Part shown: positions 20,845-27,503 of the stretch, piece by piece
Numbering within the stretch: the stretch's first letter is position 1
How the letters are laid out: every line of letters begins with the position of its first letter
DNA from: a virus
Direction: 5' to 3' (one strand)
DNA: 28,192 nt
IMG/VR virus record: IMGVR_UViG_3300048033_000075
Location: 1 to 28,192 of that record
Translations under genes and position numbers: made by a program
Notes under the pieces: model-generated
Databases searched by the model: none
The model's input: only the letters and a program-made list of their open reading frames with translations
What the model was told of the DNA's origin: nothing

Positions 20845-21001
20845 AGTAAAGATAACTGAAATAACTGAGCATGAGGATGGAAGTGCTACGTTGCAGGTAG
20901 AGTGTGACCCAGAGACATTTGCAGCCATCTTTAACGTGGGCTTTGTGTCCCTGATTAAGACAGGTCTATACTGGGAGACAGAAAATGATAAGACGGTTTA
21001 G
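20837..21001 (+). CDS. Small conserved hypothetical protein
   Basis: The start ATG 20837 overlaps the end of thyX and has GGAGG at 20826-20830. The product of 54 residues begins MSEVKITEITEHEDGSATLQ and ends FVSLIKTGLYWETENDKTV. It has a short beta hairpin with a compact hydrophobic core (FAAIFNVGFVSLIKTGL). I have the impression of closely similar proteins encoded near nucleotide metabolism genes in T7-like cyanophages and marine podoviruses, but no function is known. The stop codon overlaps the next start region, so it is fully embedded in the operon. Confidence 0.65.
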   Translation: MSEVKITEITEHEDGSATLQVECDPETFAAIFNVGFVSLIKTGLYWETENDKTV

Positions 21002-21242
21002 TGAAGAAGAAAGACAACGAGCAATTTACCGGGATACTGTTAACGATTGGAAGAGACCCTTGCGAGACCATGCTTTTAGTAATTCAGTACTAGCAGAAAA
21101 CACACCCTACACGGTGAGTGACTTGAAGAATATCATTACTGTGCTGGGTGACTGTCCCGACGTAACTATAGAGGATGTGGTACACCTAATCAAAGAACGA
21201 CAGGCGTACCTAGAACAGGAGCCGGACAATGGGAAAGCCTAA
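20985..21242 (+). CDS. Hypothetical helical protein, 85 residues
   Basis: The start ATG 20985 lies within the end of the previous gene with GGGAG about 8 bases upstream. The protein begins MIRRFSEEERQRAIYRDTVN, Arg-rich, followed by predicted helices (TVSDLKNIITVLGDCPDVTI, EDVVHLIKERQAYLEQ). No known motif. The 3' end overlaps the exonuclease start by 14 bases. Position between thyX and the exonuclease suggests a role in DNA or nucleotide metabolism, but the sequence does not prove it. Confidence 0.6.
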   Translation: MIRRFSEEERQRAIYRDTVNDWKRPLRDHAFSNSVLAENTPYTVSDLKNIITVLGDCPDVTIEDVVHLIKERQAYLEQEPDNGKA

Positions 21243-21942
21243 GATTTTAATTGATGGTGACATCTTTGCCTACCGTGCTGCATTTTCATGCGAGGATCAG
21301 GACGTTGAAGATGCGCTCGACAAGGTAGATGATCTATTGCAGTGGTCAATCTACGCCTGTACCTCTGAGTATGAAGAGAAGAAACATAAGGTCTTCCTGA
21401 CAGGTAAGGGTAACTTTCGTTTTAACATAGCTAAGACGCATGAGTACAAAGGTAACCGTAAGAATGTCGAGAAACCCCAGCACCTAGAGGCTATTCGCAA
21501 GCACATGATAAAGGCTTGGGATGCCGTTGTCTCTAAGAACGAAGAGGCTGATGACCTCATAGCTATCGCAGCTACTAACATCGGGCCTGAGGCTATCGTT
21601 GTGTCAGTAGACAAAGACATGCTACAGATTCCCTGTCGCCACTACAACCCCACTAAGGATGTACACACAGTGGTCACAGTATTCGAGGCAATGAAGTTCT
21701 TTTATAAGCAAATACTTACGGGTGATCGGGCAGATAACATCGTAGGTTTGTATGGGATCGGCCCTAAAAAAGCTGAGAAAATGGTAGCTGACTGTAAGAC
21801 TGAGCAAGACTTCTACCTTGAGTGTCTCCACCAATACGGCGGTGAAGAAGATCGGGTGCTTGAGAACGCCAGACTCCTGTGGCTACGCCGTTACCCTGAA
21901 CAACTATGGGAGCCGCCCAAATGCGATACAGATCAGGCTTAG
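21229..21942 (+). CDS. 5'-3' exonuclease (T7 gp6 / FEN-like)
   Basis: This is a 237-residue protein with the flap-nuclease motif set: ILIDGDIFAYRAAF (metal-binding Asp in DGD), YKGNRK, NEEADDLIAIAA (Glu-Ala-Asp-Asp), VSVDKDMLQIP (Asp-Lys-Asp) and the helix-three-turn motif GDRADNIVGLYGIGPKKAEKM. It would degrade duplex DNA from 5' ends, remove RNA primers and help break down host DNA. The following endonuclease overlaps its 3' end, matching the cooperation of gp6 and gp3 in T7. The C-terminus has the conserved LWLRRYPEQLWEPP stretch of phage members. Confidence 0.92.
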   Translation: MGKPKILIDGDIFAYRAAFSCEDQDVEDALDKVDDLLQWSIYACTSEYEEKKHKVFLTGKGNFRFNIAKTHEYKGNRKNVEKPQHLEAIRKHMIKAWDAVVSKNEEADDLIAIAATNIGPEAIVVSVDKDMLQIPCRHYNPTKDVHTVVTVFEAMKFFYKQILTGDRADNIVGLYGIGPKKAEKMVADCKTEQDFYLECLHQYGGEEDRVLENARLLWLRRYPEQLWEPPKCDTDQA

Positions 21943-22289
21943 AAAAGAGAACTGCGCAGTACCTAAGGAAACACAAAGTAAAGTTCGAGTATGAAACACT
22001 CAAAGTTAAGTGGCAAGACTTACGAATTAGAACCTACACACCAGACTTTGTACTACCTAATGGTATTATAATTGAAACAAAAGGGCGGTTCATTCCGTCA
22101 GACAGGGTCAAACAATTGATGGTAAAGGAACAAAACCCAGAACTAGACATCAGGTTTGTCTTCACTAATCCCAAGGCTCGTTTGAGTAAACTCTCTAAGA
22201 GTACCTATGGGGATTGGTGCGACAAGCATGGGTTTCAGTACGCCAAGGAAACAATCCCTTTATCATGGATTAAGGAGAAAAGGTCTTGA
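21921..22289 (+). CDS. Endonuclease I, Holliday junction resolvase (T7 gp3-like)
   Basis: The chosen start is ATG 21921, which has GGGAG eight bases upstream; the earlier in-frame ATG 21906 lacks one. The protein of 122 residues begins MRYRSGLEKRTAQYLRKHKV and shows all T7 endonuclease I catalytic elements: Glu in RSGLE, Asp in TYTPDFVLPNG, Glu-Thr-Lys in IIETKGRF. The later segment EQNPELDIRFVF and the C-terminal TYGDWCDKHGF with IPLSWIKE also match T7. It resolves branched replication and packaging intermediates. It overlaps the exonuclease gene by 22 bases. Confidence 0.95.
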   Translation: MRYRSGLEKRTAQYLRKHKVKFEYETLKVKWQDLRIRTYTPDFVLPNGIIIETKGRFIPSDRVKQLMVKEQNPELDIRFVFTNPKARLSKLSKSTYGDWCDKHGFQYAKETIPLSWIKEKRS

Positions 22290-22291
22290 CA

Positions 22292-22477
22292 ATGTTAACA
22301 GTAGAGGATAAGATAGCAGTTCTGGCTGAAGACTTTGAGATGGAATACGTCTTAGACAATGCAGAAATAACTAAGTTCAAAGTGTTTATGATGTTATACG
22401 AAGAAGGTCTATTAGATATAGACGACTTCATTAACACTGATAACGAAGAAGAAGAAATACAAGGATGGGAAGAATGA
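22292..22477 (+). CDS. Hypothetical acidic protein, 61 residues
   Basis: ATG 22292 is proposed, with AAAAGG nearby. A TTG at 22286 with AAGGAGA seven bases upstream is an equally good start and would add two residues. The protein (MLTVEDKIAVLAEDFEMEYV onward) is very acidic with one helical segment, ending TDNEEEEIQGWEE. The strongly negative, small design resembles DNA-mimic or binding-partner proteins, but that is speculation. It is coupled to the endonuclease (stop at 22289) and overlaps the MazG-like start. Confidence 0.6.
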   Translation: MLTVEDKIAVLAEDFEMEYVLDNAEITKFKVFMMLYEEGLLDIDDFINTDNEEEEIQGWEE

Positions 22478-22830
22478 TTACACAAGAAGATATAGATGCT
22501 TTCAGCATAGTCAATGTAACCCCTATGGAGTACTCATACTGGGTAGAGGGTAAGATTGTTACACGAGGTGAGAAGCGGTTGGTAGAAAACACCTTAGGTC
22601 TAGTCGGAGAGGCTGGAGAGGTAGCTGAGAAGATTAAAAAGTACCTTCGAGATGACACCAAGGTTAGTCAGAAAGAAATTATCAAGGAGTTAGGTGACGT
22701 TTTGTTTTACACGACAGCCTTAGCTAATTACTTCTACAGTAACTTACCTGAGGTCTTGGAAAGCAATATGGATAAACTAAACAGCCGTGCTAAACGTGGT
22801 GTCATTAAAGGATCAGGGGATAACAGATGA
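22474..22830 (+). CDS. MazG-like nucleotide pyrophosphohydrolase
   Basis: From ATG 22474 the protein has 118 residues. It contains the MazG/all-alpha NTP pyrophosphatase motif: ENTLGLVGEAGEVAEKIKKY (Glu residues for metal binding) and, after a helix, IIKELGDVLFYTTALANYFY (the Glu-x2-Asp motif). Such enzymes hydrolyse nucleoside triphosphates to monophosphates. Phage copies may change the nucleotide pool or ppGpp-related signalling in starved hosts. It sits between DNA-processing genes and the reductase. The start was chosen because AAGGA lies about nine bases before 22474. The stop overlaps the next ATG (ATGA). Confidence 0.85.
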   Translation: MITQEDIDAFSIVNVTPMEYSYWVEGKIVTRGEKRLVENTLGLVGEAGEVAEKIKKYLRDDTKVSQKEIIKELGDVLFYTTALANYFYSNLPEVLESNMDKLNSRAKRGVIKGSGDNR

Positions 22831-23021
22831 AACAGAAGTGGGTAAACAATATCTTTGTCAGGTTTATGCGGTACTGCGTGATGTGGTCAGAGCATCGGGA
22901 AGCAGTTAAGATTTTGAACCGATTGTCTGATAGGGAACTAAAGGACATTGGCATCAGTCGAGAAGACATTGACCGTATGGTCTGGCTAGAAGAAGATAAG
23001 ACAATGCGAGGGCGTGGCTAA
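22827..23021 (+). CDS. DUF1127 (YjiS-like) small protein
   Basis: This is a 64-residue protein starting MKQKWVNNIFVRFMRYCVMW, with the DUF1127 signature LSDRELKDIGISREDIDRMV at residues about 33-52 and a short Arg/Glu-rich tail. DUF1127 is common in alphaproteobacteria, where members are linked to phosphate and carbon metabolism and RNA turnover. I recall a DUF1127 gene as a feature of roseobacter cobaviruses. It is coupled to the MazG-like gene (ATGA overlap) and to the reductase start. A host-derived regulator acting during infection is a reasonable inference. Confidence 0.85.
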   Translation: MKQKWVNNIFVRFMRYCVMWSEHREAVKILNRLSDRELKDIGISREDIDRMVWLEEDKTMRGRG

Positions 23022-24925
23022 TGAGCAGCAACCAACTACCAACAGACTATCAATCCTTTATCCACAAGTCACGGTATGCCCGTTGGCTGGAAGAAGAGGG
23101 ACGCCGTGAGACATGGGGTGAGACAGTATCACGTTACATGGATAACCTCGTTTACCCTAAGATCGGCAAGGACAGCTACACCAAGGAGATCGAACAGGCT
23201 ATCCTGTCTCTTGAAGTAATGCCTTCTATGAGAGCCTTGATGACAGCTGGTCCGGCACTAGCACGAGACAACACAGCAGGTTACAACTGTTCTTACCTAC
23301 CCGTAGATGACCTTAAGTCCTTCGATGAGGCTATGTTCATCCTCTTGTGTGGTACTGGTGTCGGGTTCAGTGTCGAGCGACAGTTCATCAGTAAGCTTCC
23401 AGAAGTCCCGCAACTCTTCGAGAGTGACACGGTCATTGTCGTTAAGGACAGTAAGGAAGGTTGGGCTAAAGCTTTCCGTCAAGTTATTGCACTCCTGTAC
23501 AGTGGTGAGATTCCTCAGTGGGATGTGTCTAAGGTTCGTCCAGCTGGTGCTAAACTCAAGACCTTTGGTGGTCGTGCCTCTGGTCCTGCACCCTTGGTTG
23601 ATCTGTTTAACTTTACTATCCGTACCTTTAAGGAAGCACAAGGCCGTAAGCTGTCTTCTCTTGAGTGCCACGACATCATGTGTAAGATCGGTGAAGTGGT
23701 AGTGGTTGGTGGTGTACGCCGCAGTGCTATGATCTCTCTGTCTAACCTGAGTGATGACCGTATGCGTCATGCTAAGTCAGGTGCATGGTGGGAGAACAAC
23801 CCCCAACGTGCCTTGGCTAACAACTCTGTATCCTACACGGAGAAACCAGACAGTCTATCCTTCATGCGTGAGTGGATGGCTTTGGTTGAGTCAGGCTCAG
23901 GTGAACGTGGTATCTTTAACCGTCAGGCTTCTAAGGTACAGGCAGCTAAGAATGGACGCCGTGATGCTGACTATGACTTTGGGACCAACCCGTGTTCGGA
24001 AATCATCTTGCGCCCAAATCAGTTTTGCAACCTAACGGAGTGCGTGGTACGGGCAACAGATAGTATTGAAGACCTAGAGAAGAAGGTTCGTATGGCTACC
24101 ATCCTTGGTACGATACAATCTTCCTTTACAAAGTTCCCTTATCTCCGTAAGATATGGCAGAAGAACACAGAAGAAGAACGACTACTGGGTGTCTCAATGA
24201 CAGGGATCATGGACAACCCACTAATGACAACTAAAAACGCAGGATTGGAGAAGACCCTTGAACATCTTAAATGGATTGCAGTTGAAACTAACGCTGAGTG
24301 GGCTGGCCGCCTTGGTATTCCTGTTGCTACTGCTATTAGCTGTGTTAAGCCATCGGGAACAGTCAGCCAACTCGTTGACTCAGCCTCTGGGATTCACGCC
24401 AGACACAGTGCTTACTACATCCGAACCGTCAGAGGAGACAACAAAGACCCCTTGACACAGTTTATGAAGGACCAAGGTATTCCTAACGAGCCAGACGTAA
24501 TGAAACCAGATTCTACTACAGTGTTTAGTTTCCCTATGAAGGCCCCAGACAACGCTATCGTCACTGCTGACATGACTGCTATTGAACAGCTGGAGATGTG
24601 GTTAGCTTATCAACGGTCATGGTGTGAACACAAACCATCAGTGACTATCAACGTCAAGAATGATGAATGGTTTGAGGTAGGTGCTTTCGTTTACAAACAC
24701 TTCGATGAGATGAGTGGTGTTTCTTTCTTGCCCTTCAACGAACACACATATCAGCAAGCACCATACCAAGAGTGTGGTAAGTCAGACTACGAGACCTTGT
24801 TATCTGTTATGCCTGACGCTATTGACTGGTCAGGTTTGTCAGAGTACGAACAAGAGGACAACACAGCTGGTAGCCAGACACTTGCTTGCTCAGGGGACTC
24901 CTGTGAAATCGTGGACCTAGTATGA
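23021..24925 (+). CDS. nrdJ: Class II (B12-dependent) ribonucleotide reductase
   Basis: This is a 634-residue protein, monomeric RTPR type. Active-site cysteines match Lactobacillus leichmannii RTPR: Cys90 in GYNCSYLPV, the radical Cys325 in FGTNPCSEIIL and Cys336 in FCNLTE (spacing of 11, as in Cys408/419), plus the C-terminal redox pair Cys623 and Cys628 in ACSGDSCEIVDLV. GGRASGPAPLVDLF and SCVKPSGTVSQL are other family landmarks. It makes deoxynucleotides from ribonucleoside triphosphates using adenosylcobalamin, without oxygen or a second subunit. It is about 100 residues shorter than L. leichmannii RTPR (739). A glutaredoxin gene overlaps its end and may supply electrons. Confidence 0.95.
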   Translation: MSSNQLPTDYQSFIHKSRYARWLEEEGRRETWGETVSRYMDNLVYPKIGKDSYTKEIEQAILSLEVMPSMRALMTAGPALARDNTAGYNCSYLPVDDLKSFDEAMFILLCGTGVGFSVERQFISKLPEVPQLFESDTVIVVKDSKEGWAKAFRQVIALLYSGEIPQWDVSKVRPAGAKLKTFGGRASGPAPLVDLFNFTIRTFKEAQGRKLSSLECHDIMCKIGEVVVVGGVRRSAMISLSNLSDDRMRHAKSGAWWENNPQRALANNSVSYTEKPDSLSFMREWMALVESGSGERGIFNRQASKVQAAKNGRRDADYDFGTNPCSEIILRPNQFCNLTECVVRATDSIEDLEKKVRMATILGTIQSSFTKFPYLRKIWQKNTEEERLLGVSMTGIMDNPLMTTKNAGLEKTLEHLKWIAVETNAEWAGRLGIPVATAISCVKPSGTVSQLVDSASGIHARHSAYYIRTVRGDNKDPLTQFMKDQGIPNEPDVMKPDSTTVFSFPMKAPDNAIVTADMTAIEQLEMWLAYQRSWCEHKPSVTINVKNDEWFEVGAFVYKHFDEMSGVSFLPFNEHTYQQAPYQECGKSDYETLLSVMPDAIDWSGLSEYEQEDNTAGSQTLACSGDSCEIVDLV

Positions 24926-25158
24926 TGTACGTGATACTAAGTACACCCTACTGTAAGTTTTGCACCAAAGCAAAACACTTAATGCGAGAGAAAAGGGTAG
25001 GCTTTACGGCCTACTCGCTTGACGATCCAAGTAGTAAGTGGCTATTGACATTGCTTAAGAAAGCTGGTATAGGTACTTTACCTCAGATATGGGACAACAA
25101 AGGTAACTACATAGGTGGTTACACAGAACTGAAGGAATTACTAGATGGGAACGATTGA
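24922..25158 (+). CDS. Glutaredoxin
   Basis: This is a 78-residue protein. The active site TPYCKFCTKAKHLM (Cys-x2-Cys) lies at residues about 8-21, followed by KRVGFTAYSLDD, a conserved TLPQIW cis-Pro loop and GNYIGGYTELKELL, all typical of glutaredoxin (NrdH-like proteins have a similar fold). The start overlaps the end of nrdJ (ATG 24922 or 24925), so it is co-translated and very probably reduces the reductase's C-terminal disulfide. Its end overlaps the GIY-YIG gene start by 14 bases. Confidence 0.92.
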   Translation: MMYVILSTPYCKFCTKAKHLMREKRVGFTAYSLDDPSSKWLLTLLKKAGIGTLPQIWDNKGNYIGGYTELKELLDGND

Positions 25159-25636
25159 AGATACAGATGGCGAACTTTGGTACCACAGTCCATCAGGATA
25201 CCGCCAAACTCTTGCATCACACAATAGGAAAAACAATCGACGTATGTTTGTTGACGGTGAGTACATCCCCAAGAGTCATCCACTCTGGAAGTCTGGACGG
25301 TACAAGTCTTTCAACGAAGCTGCCTTCTCAAGCCTAGAAAACTTCACAAGCACCAAGGAAGGTTTTGTCTACGTCATTACAAACAAAGCATGGCCTGAGT
25401 GGGTGAAGATTGGTATGGCTATTGACGCAGAGGATCGTCTCAAAGGTTACCAGACAAGTAGTCCTATGCGTGACTTTGAATTGAAGTTCTTTGCTCCGTT
25501 CAAAGACCGTCGTAAAGCTGAGACCTTTGCTCATAGTGAGTGTAAGAAGCTTGGCGTGGAACAGAATGGTGAGTGGTTTAAGATGTCAGTGGAGACTGCA
25601 AAGAAAATCATTGGAGATTTACATGGCGCAAGTTGA
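25145..25636 (+). CDS. T5orf172-type GIY-YIG nuclease-fold protein
   Basis: This is a 163-residue protein. The C-terminal domain (residues about 77-155) has GFVYVITNKAWPEWVKIGMA, DRLKGYQTSSP, RRKAETFAHSECKKLG and GEWFKMS: the modified GIY-YIG core of T5orf172 proteins, with possible catalytic Tyr, Arg and Glu. The N-terminal part (TDGELWYHSPSGYRQTLA, then basic SHNRKNNRRMFVDGEYIPKS) may be a target-recognition module. AAGGA about 9 bases upstream supports ATG 25145. Role unknown: a homing-type endonuclease or host-DNA nuclease is possible. The coupling with glutaredoxin shows it is an operon member rather than a free insert. Confidence 0.75.
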   Translation: MGTIEDTDGELWYHSPSGYRQTLASHNRKNNRRMFVDGEYIPKSHPLWKSGRYKSFNEAAFSSLENFTSTKEGFVYVITNKAWPEWVKIGMAIDAEDRLKGYQTSSPMRDFELKFFAPFKDRRKAETFAHSECKKLGVEQNGEWFKMSVETAKKIIGDLHGAS

Positions 25637-25877
25637 ATTGTTTGGTGACAGTGAGATGTCCGACATAATAAATAACCCACCTCACTATGGAGATGGGTCT
25701 ATTGAGTGTATAGATTACATGAAGGACAACATGGATGACATGATGTTCTTGGGGTACTTAGAAGGTAACACTAAGAAGTATCTCCATCGTTATCGTCACA
25801 AAGGTAAACCCCTTGAGGATTTAAAGAAGGCGAAGTGGTACTTAAACAGACTGATAGAAGAGATGGAAGGAGACTAA
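25623..25877 (+). CDS. DUF3310 protein (possible gp1.7-like nucleotide kinase)
   Basis: The start ATG 25623 has GGAGA just upstream (25613-25617); the long in-frame upstream part overlaps the GIY-YIG gene and is not used. The 84-residue protein has the DUF3310 signature NNPPHYGDGSIECIDYMKDN (residues about 17-36), then FLGYLEGNTKKYLHRYRHKG and a helix DLKKAKWYLNRLIEEME. From memory this domain also occurs in T7 gp1.7, a nucleotide kinase; whether the short form keeps activity is unknown. Position at the end of the nucleotide-supply genes fits. Confidence 0.85.
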   Translation: MAQVELFGDSEMSDIINNPPHYGDGSIECIDYMKDNMDDMMFLGYLEGNTKKYLHRYRHKGKPLEDLKKAKWYLNRLIEEMEGD

Positions 25878-25878
25878 A

Positions 25879-26073
25879 ATGTTATTCACACCGTTGCTCT
25901 TGGTCTGTACTTTAGACTTTAGTGCCTGTAGGGCGCAGACATCTGGAGGAATCTACGGCACAGAACAGGAGTGTATGGTGGACCTTGCTGAGGGGGTGGC
26001 TTCTTTCGCTGACACTAATGTAATAGTGGTCGAAGCCCAGTGTACTAGGTGGATGAAAACAGAATCAGCCTAG
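25879..26073 (+). CDS. Small exported-type cysteine protein, last early gene
   Basis: The ATG 25879 follows the previous stop by one base, with AAGGAG upstream. The 64-residue product starts MLFTPLLLVCTLDFSACRAQ, a hydrophobic N-terminus with two Cys that could be a signal or lipoprotein-like leader, followed by GGIYGTEQECMVDLAEGV and AQCTRWMK. Layout and Cys spacing resemble the product at 20019-20198. It probably acts at the membrane or periplasm. Its stop is followed at once by the convergent gene at 26074. Function unknown. Confidence 0.6.
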   Translation: MLFTPLLLVCTLDFSACRAQTSGGIYGTEQECMVDLAEGVASFADTNVIVVEAQCTRWMKTESA

Positions 26074-26268
26074 TTACTTCCAGCTTACCCTGCGTTTACT
26101 TGTTTTCCTTTTGGTTGGTCCCTTCTTACACTGGGCCATCGTCGGACGACACGCAGGGTAGGCACCCTTAGTACGATCCTTACGACCACAAGGACCACCT
26201 GTCTTACAGTTAACCCAGCCTTTACCGTTATTCTGACTGAACCAAGTCTTCAATGAATTTTTAGCCAT
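26074..26268 (-). CDS. Small Lys/Cys-rich protein 1 (marine phage type)
   Basis: This 64-residue protein starts MAKNSLKTWFSQNNGKGWVN, with CKTGGPCGRKDRTKGAYPAC and MAQCKKGPTKRKTSKRRV. It has four Cys (CKTGGPC, AYPAC, AQC) in a lysine-rich background, perhaps a zinc-binding mini-domain. I recognise such small proteins from marine phages (cyanophages and pelagiphages), always of unknown function. It is the last gene of the leftward arm and abuts the end of the early arm tail to tail. Co-directional, stop-start overlapping neighbours share the MAK start. Confidence 0.7.
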   Translation of the reverse strand: MAKNSLKTWFSQNNGKGWVNCKTGGPCGRKDRTKGAYPACRPTMAQCKKGPTKRKTSKRRVSWK

Positions 26269-26429
26269 TACTTTTTCTTCTTACTTTTAGTACCCCAATT
26301 AGCGGCACCTACTTTACGGCACTGCACTAATGCTCCACTTGCATACGCAGAAGGCCAAGTACCACCGTTACGTGTGTACCTAGCTTTGACCTTCTTATAG
26401 CAAGCGTCTCTCTTTGGGTTCTTAGCCAT
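26268..26429 (-). CDS. Small Lys/Cys-rich protein 2, 53 residues
   Basis: This gene fills the gap between two recognised small genes and overlaps each by one base. The protein starts MAKNPKRDACYKKVKARYTR and continues NGGTWPSAYASGALVQCRKV, ending in a Lys-rich tail (TKSKKKK). The CYKKVKARY and ALVQCRKVGAANWG segments are reminiscent of conserved marine-phage microproteins. It has two Cys and no membrane segment. The packing in a TAATG chain and codon usage like its neighbours support translation. Function unknown. Confidence 0.65.
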   Translation of the reverse strand: MAKNPKRDACYKKVKARYTRNGGTWPSAYASGALVQCRKVGAANWGTKSKKKK

Positions 26430-26677
26430 TACCACTTCACCTTGTTAGCCCAGTATGCCGCAGAAGATTTACCCTTAGCAATGTTCTTCTTGTGTCGTGC
26501 CTTAAATGCTTTGTTACGGGCTGAACCGTCAGGGCTACCTTTGACACCCTTCTGACCAAACCTGATAATCTTTTCTTTACCGTCGTAACAAGCCTTTACA
26601 ACATGGGACTTAGTTTTGTGGTCAGGTGTCGCCCTAGGTTTATTGCATTTCATCTTTGACTTATCTAATTTAGCCAT
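26429..26677 (-). CDS. Small Lys/Cys-rich protein 3, 82 residues
   Basis: The protein begins MAKLDKSKMKCNKPRATPDH and then has KSHVVKACYDGKEKIIRFGQ, KGVKGSPDGSARNKAFKARH and SSAAYWANKVKW. It is extremely basic, with two Cys. I recall this type of conserved protein from many marine myo- and podoviruses; role unknown, perhaps nucleic-acid binding or packaged in the virion. It belongs to a chain of stop-start overlapping leftward genes with 26268-26429 and 26677-27147. Confidence 0.7.
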   Translation of the reverse strand: MAKLDKSKMKCNKPRATPDHKTKSHVVKACYDGKEKIIRFGQKGVKGSPDGSARNKAFKARHKKNIAKGKSSAAYWANKVKW

Positions 26678-27147
26678 TAGAATTTTCCCTGTTGTTTACC
26701 AATTAAGTAAGACACGAAGAGTAATCCTGCTACACCAGCTAGAGCGACTGTTATACCGACACCCCAGTTAATGCAGTTGTCTATAAACTCTTGTTTTTTG
26801 TAGACCTGTTCTCTCTGTTCCTTGCGCATACGCGCCTCAGTACGGACTATTTCATCCCAAGCTGATGGGCCGTGTACGAAACTGATGTAGCTTCGCAGTT
26901 CCTCTCGCATCTCTTGTGCTTGTTTCTTACATGACCAAGCTTCAAGAGCCTGACTCTGTGTGTCAGAGAACATCTTGTACATAGGTGGTTTAGATGCTTT
27001 CTCGTGGGCATAATCCAAGTCAGAGATAGCCTTAGACCATTGCTGTAGCTGGCTACCCATAGAGGATATTTCCTTGCCCACCTCAAAGCCTTTCTTGATA
27101 GCCTTGTAGGCTGTGCTGGCAGCAGCTATGCAAGTAAGAGGGTCCAC
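26677..27147 (-). CDS. Helical protein with C-terminal membrane anchor
   Basis: This is a 156-residue protein starting MDPLTCIAAASTAYKAIKKG. It is mostly amphipathic helix (GKEISSMGSQLQQWSKAISD, KKQAQEMREELRSYISFV) and ends with one transmembrane segment (VGITVALAGVAGLLFVSYLI, about residues 130-149) plus a short basic tail. A tail-anchored membrane protein facing the cytoplasm is the likely topology. It lies with three other membrane/coiled-coil proteins in the late arm, so roles in lysis or in DNA ejection are both open. Stop and start codons overlap both neighbours. Confidence 0.65.
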   Translation of the reverse strand: MDPLTCIAAASTAYKAIKKGFEVGKEISSMGSQLQQWSKAISDLDYAHEKASKPPMYKMFSDTQSQALEAWSCKKQAQEMREELRSYISFVHGPSAWDEIVRTEARMRKEQREQVYKKQEFIDNCINWGVGITVALAGVAGLLFVSYLIGKQQGKF

Positions 27148-27503
27148 TACTTCATGCCACCCTTCATATCCAAGTGGTCTTTGCCGATATACTTAATGTC
27201 GTTCTCAATAATGGCTACACGTTGTTTGATCTTGTTGATCTCGTTGATGGTCATAGCCATACTCGCAAGTTCGTCCCAGATTTCCTCTAACTCGTTCCAT
27301 GTATAATCAAGTTCCATTGAGTTATCCAGAACATCACGCTTTAGATTTACATTATCCTCAATAGCCATACGAGAACCTAGCTGGCTTACTGTCTCCTCAA
27401 GGTTAGCTATTGTAGATGCTTGTTGTGACACCCACCACACACCAGCAGCAAGCTGTGCTGCCATTGCTAAGACAAGGGCAATAGGGAGTTTGATGTTGTC
27501 CAT
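27147..27503 (-). CDS. Single-pass membrane protein with coiled-coil ectodomain
   Basis: This is a 118-residue protein starting MDNIKLPIALVLAMAAQLAA. The N-terminal hydrophobic helix (residues about 5-24) can anchor it in the inner membrane. The rest is predicted coiled coil (ASTIANLEETVSQLGSRMAI, then EINKIKQRVAIIENDIKYIG). This type II architecture resembles inner-membrane spanins (Rz-like) of phages, though no lysis gene has been recognised next to it, so the name is only a possibility. The start abuts the upstream gene's stop. Confidence 0.6.
   Translation of the reverse strand: MDNIKLPIALVLAMAAQLAAGVWWVSQQASTIANLEETVSQLGSRMAIEDNVNLKRDVLDNSMELDYTWNELEEIWDELASMAMTINEINKIKQRVAIIENDIKYIGKDHLDMKGGMK

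Noticed and set aside
22286-22314. TTGACA followed 17 bases later by TAAGAT, possible promoter before the acidic gene
   Set aside because: The -10 matches only four of six bases, and the hexamer overlaps the endonuclease stop and a ribosome site, so coding constraint explains it.
23297-24455. Alternative frames inside the ribonucleotide reductase gene
   Set aside because: All lie within a full-length, motif-complete nrdJ and show no recognisable protein character.
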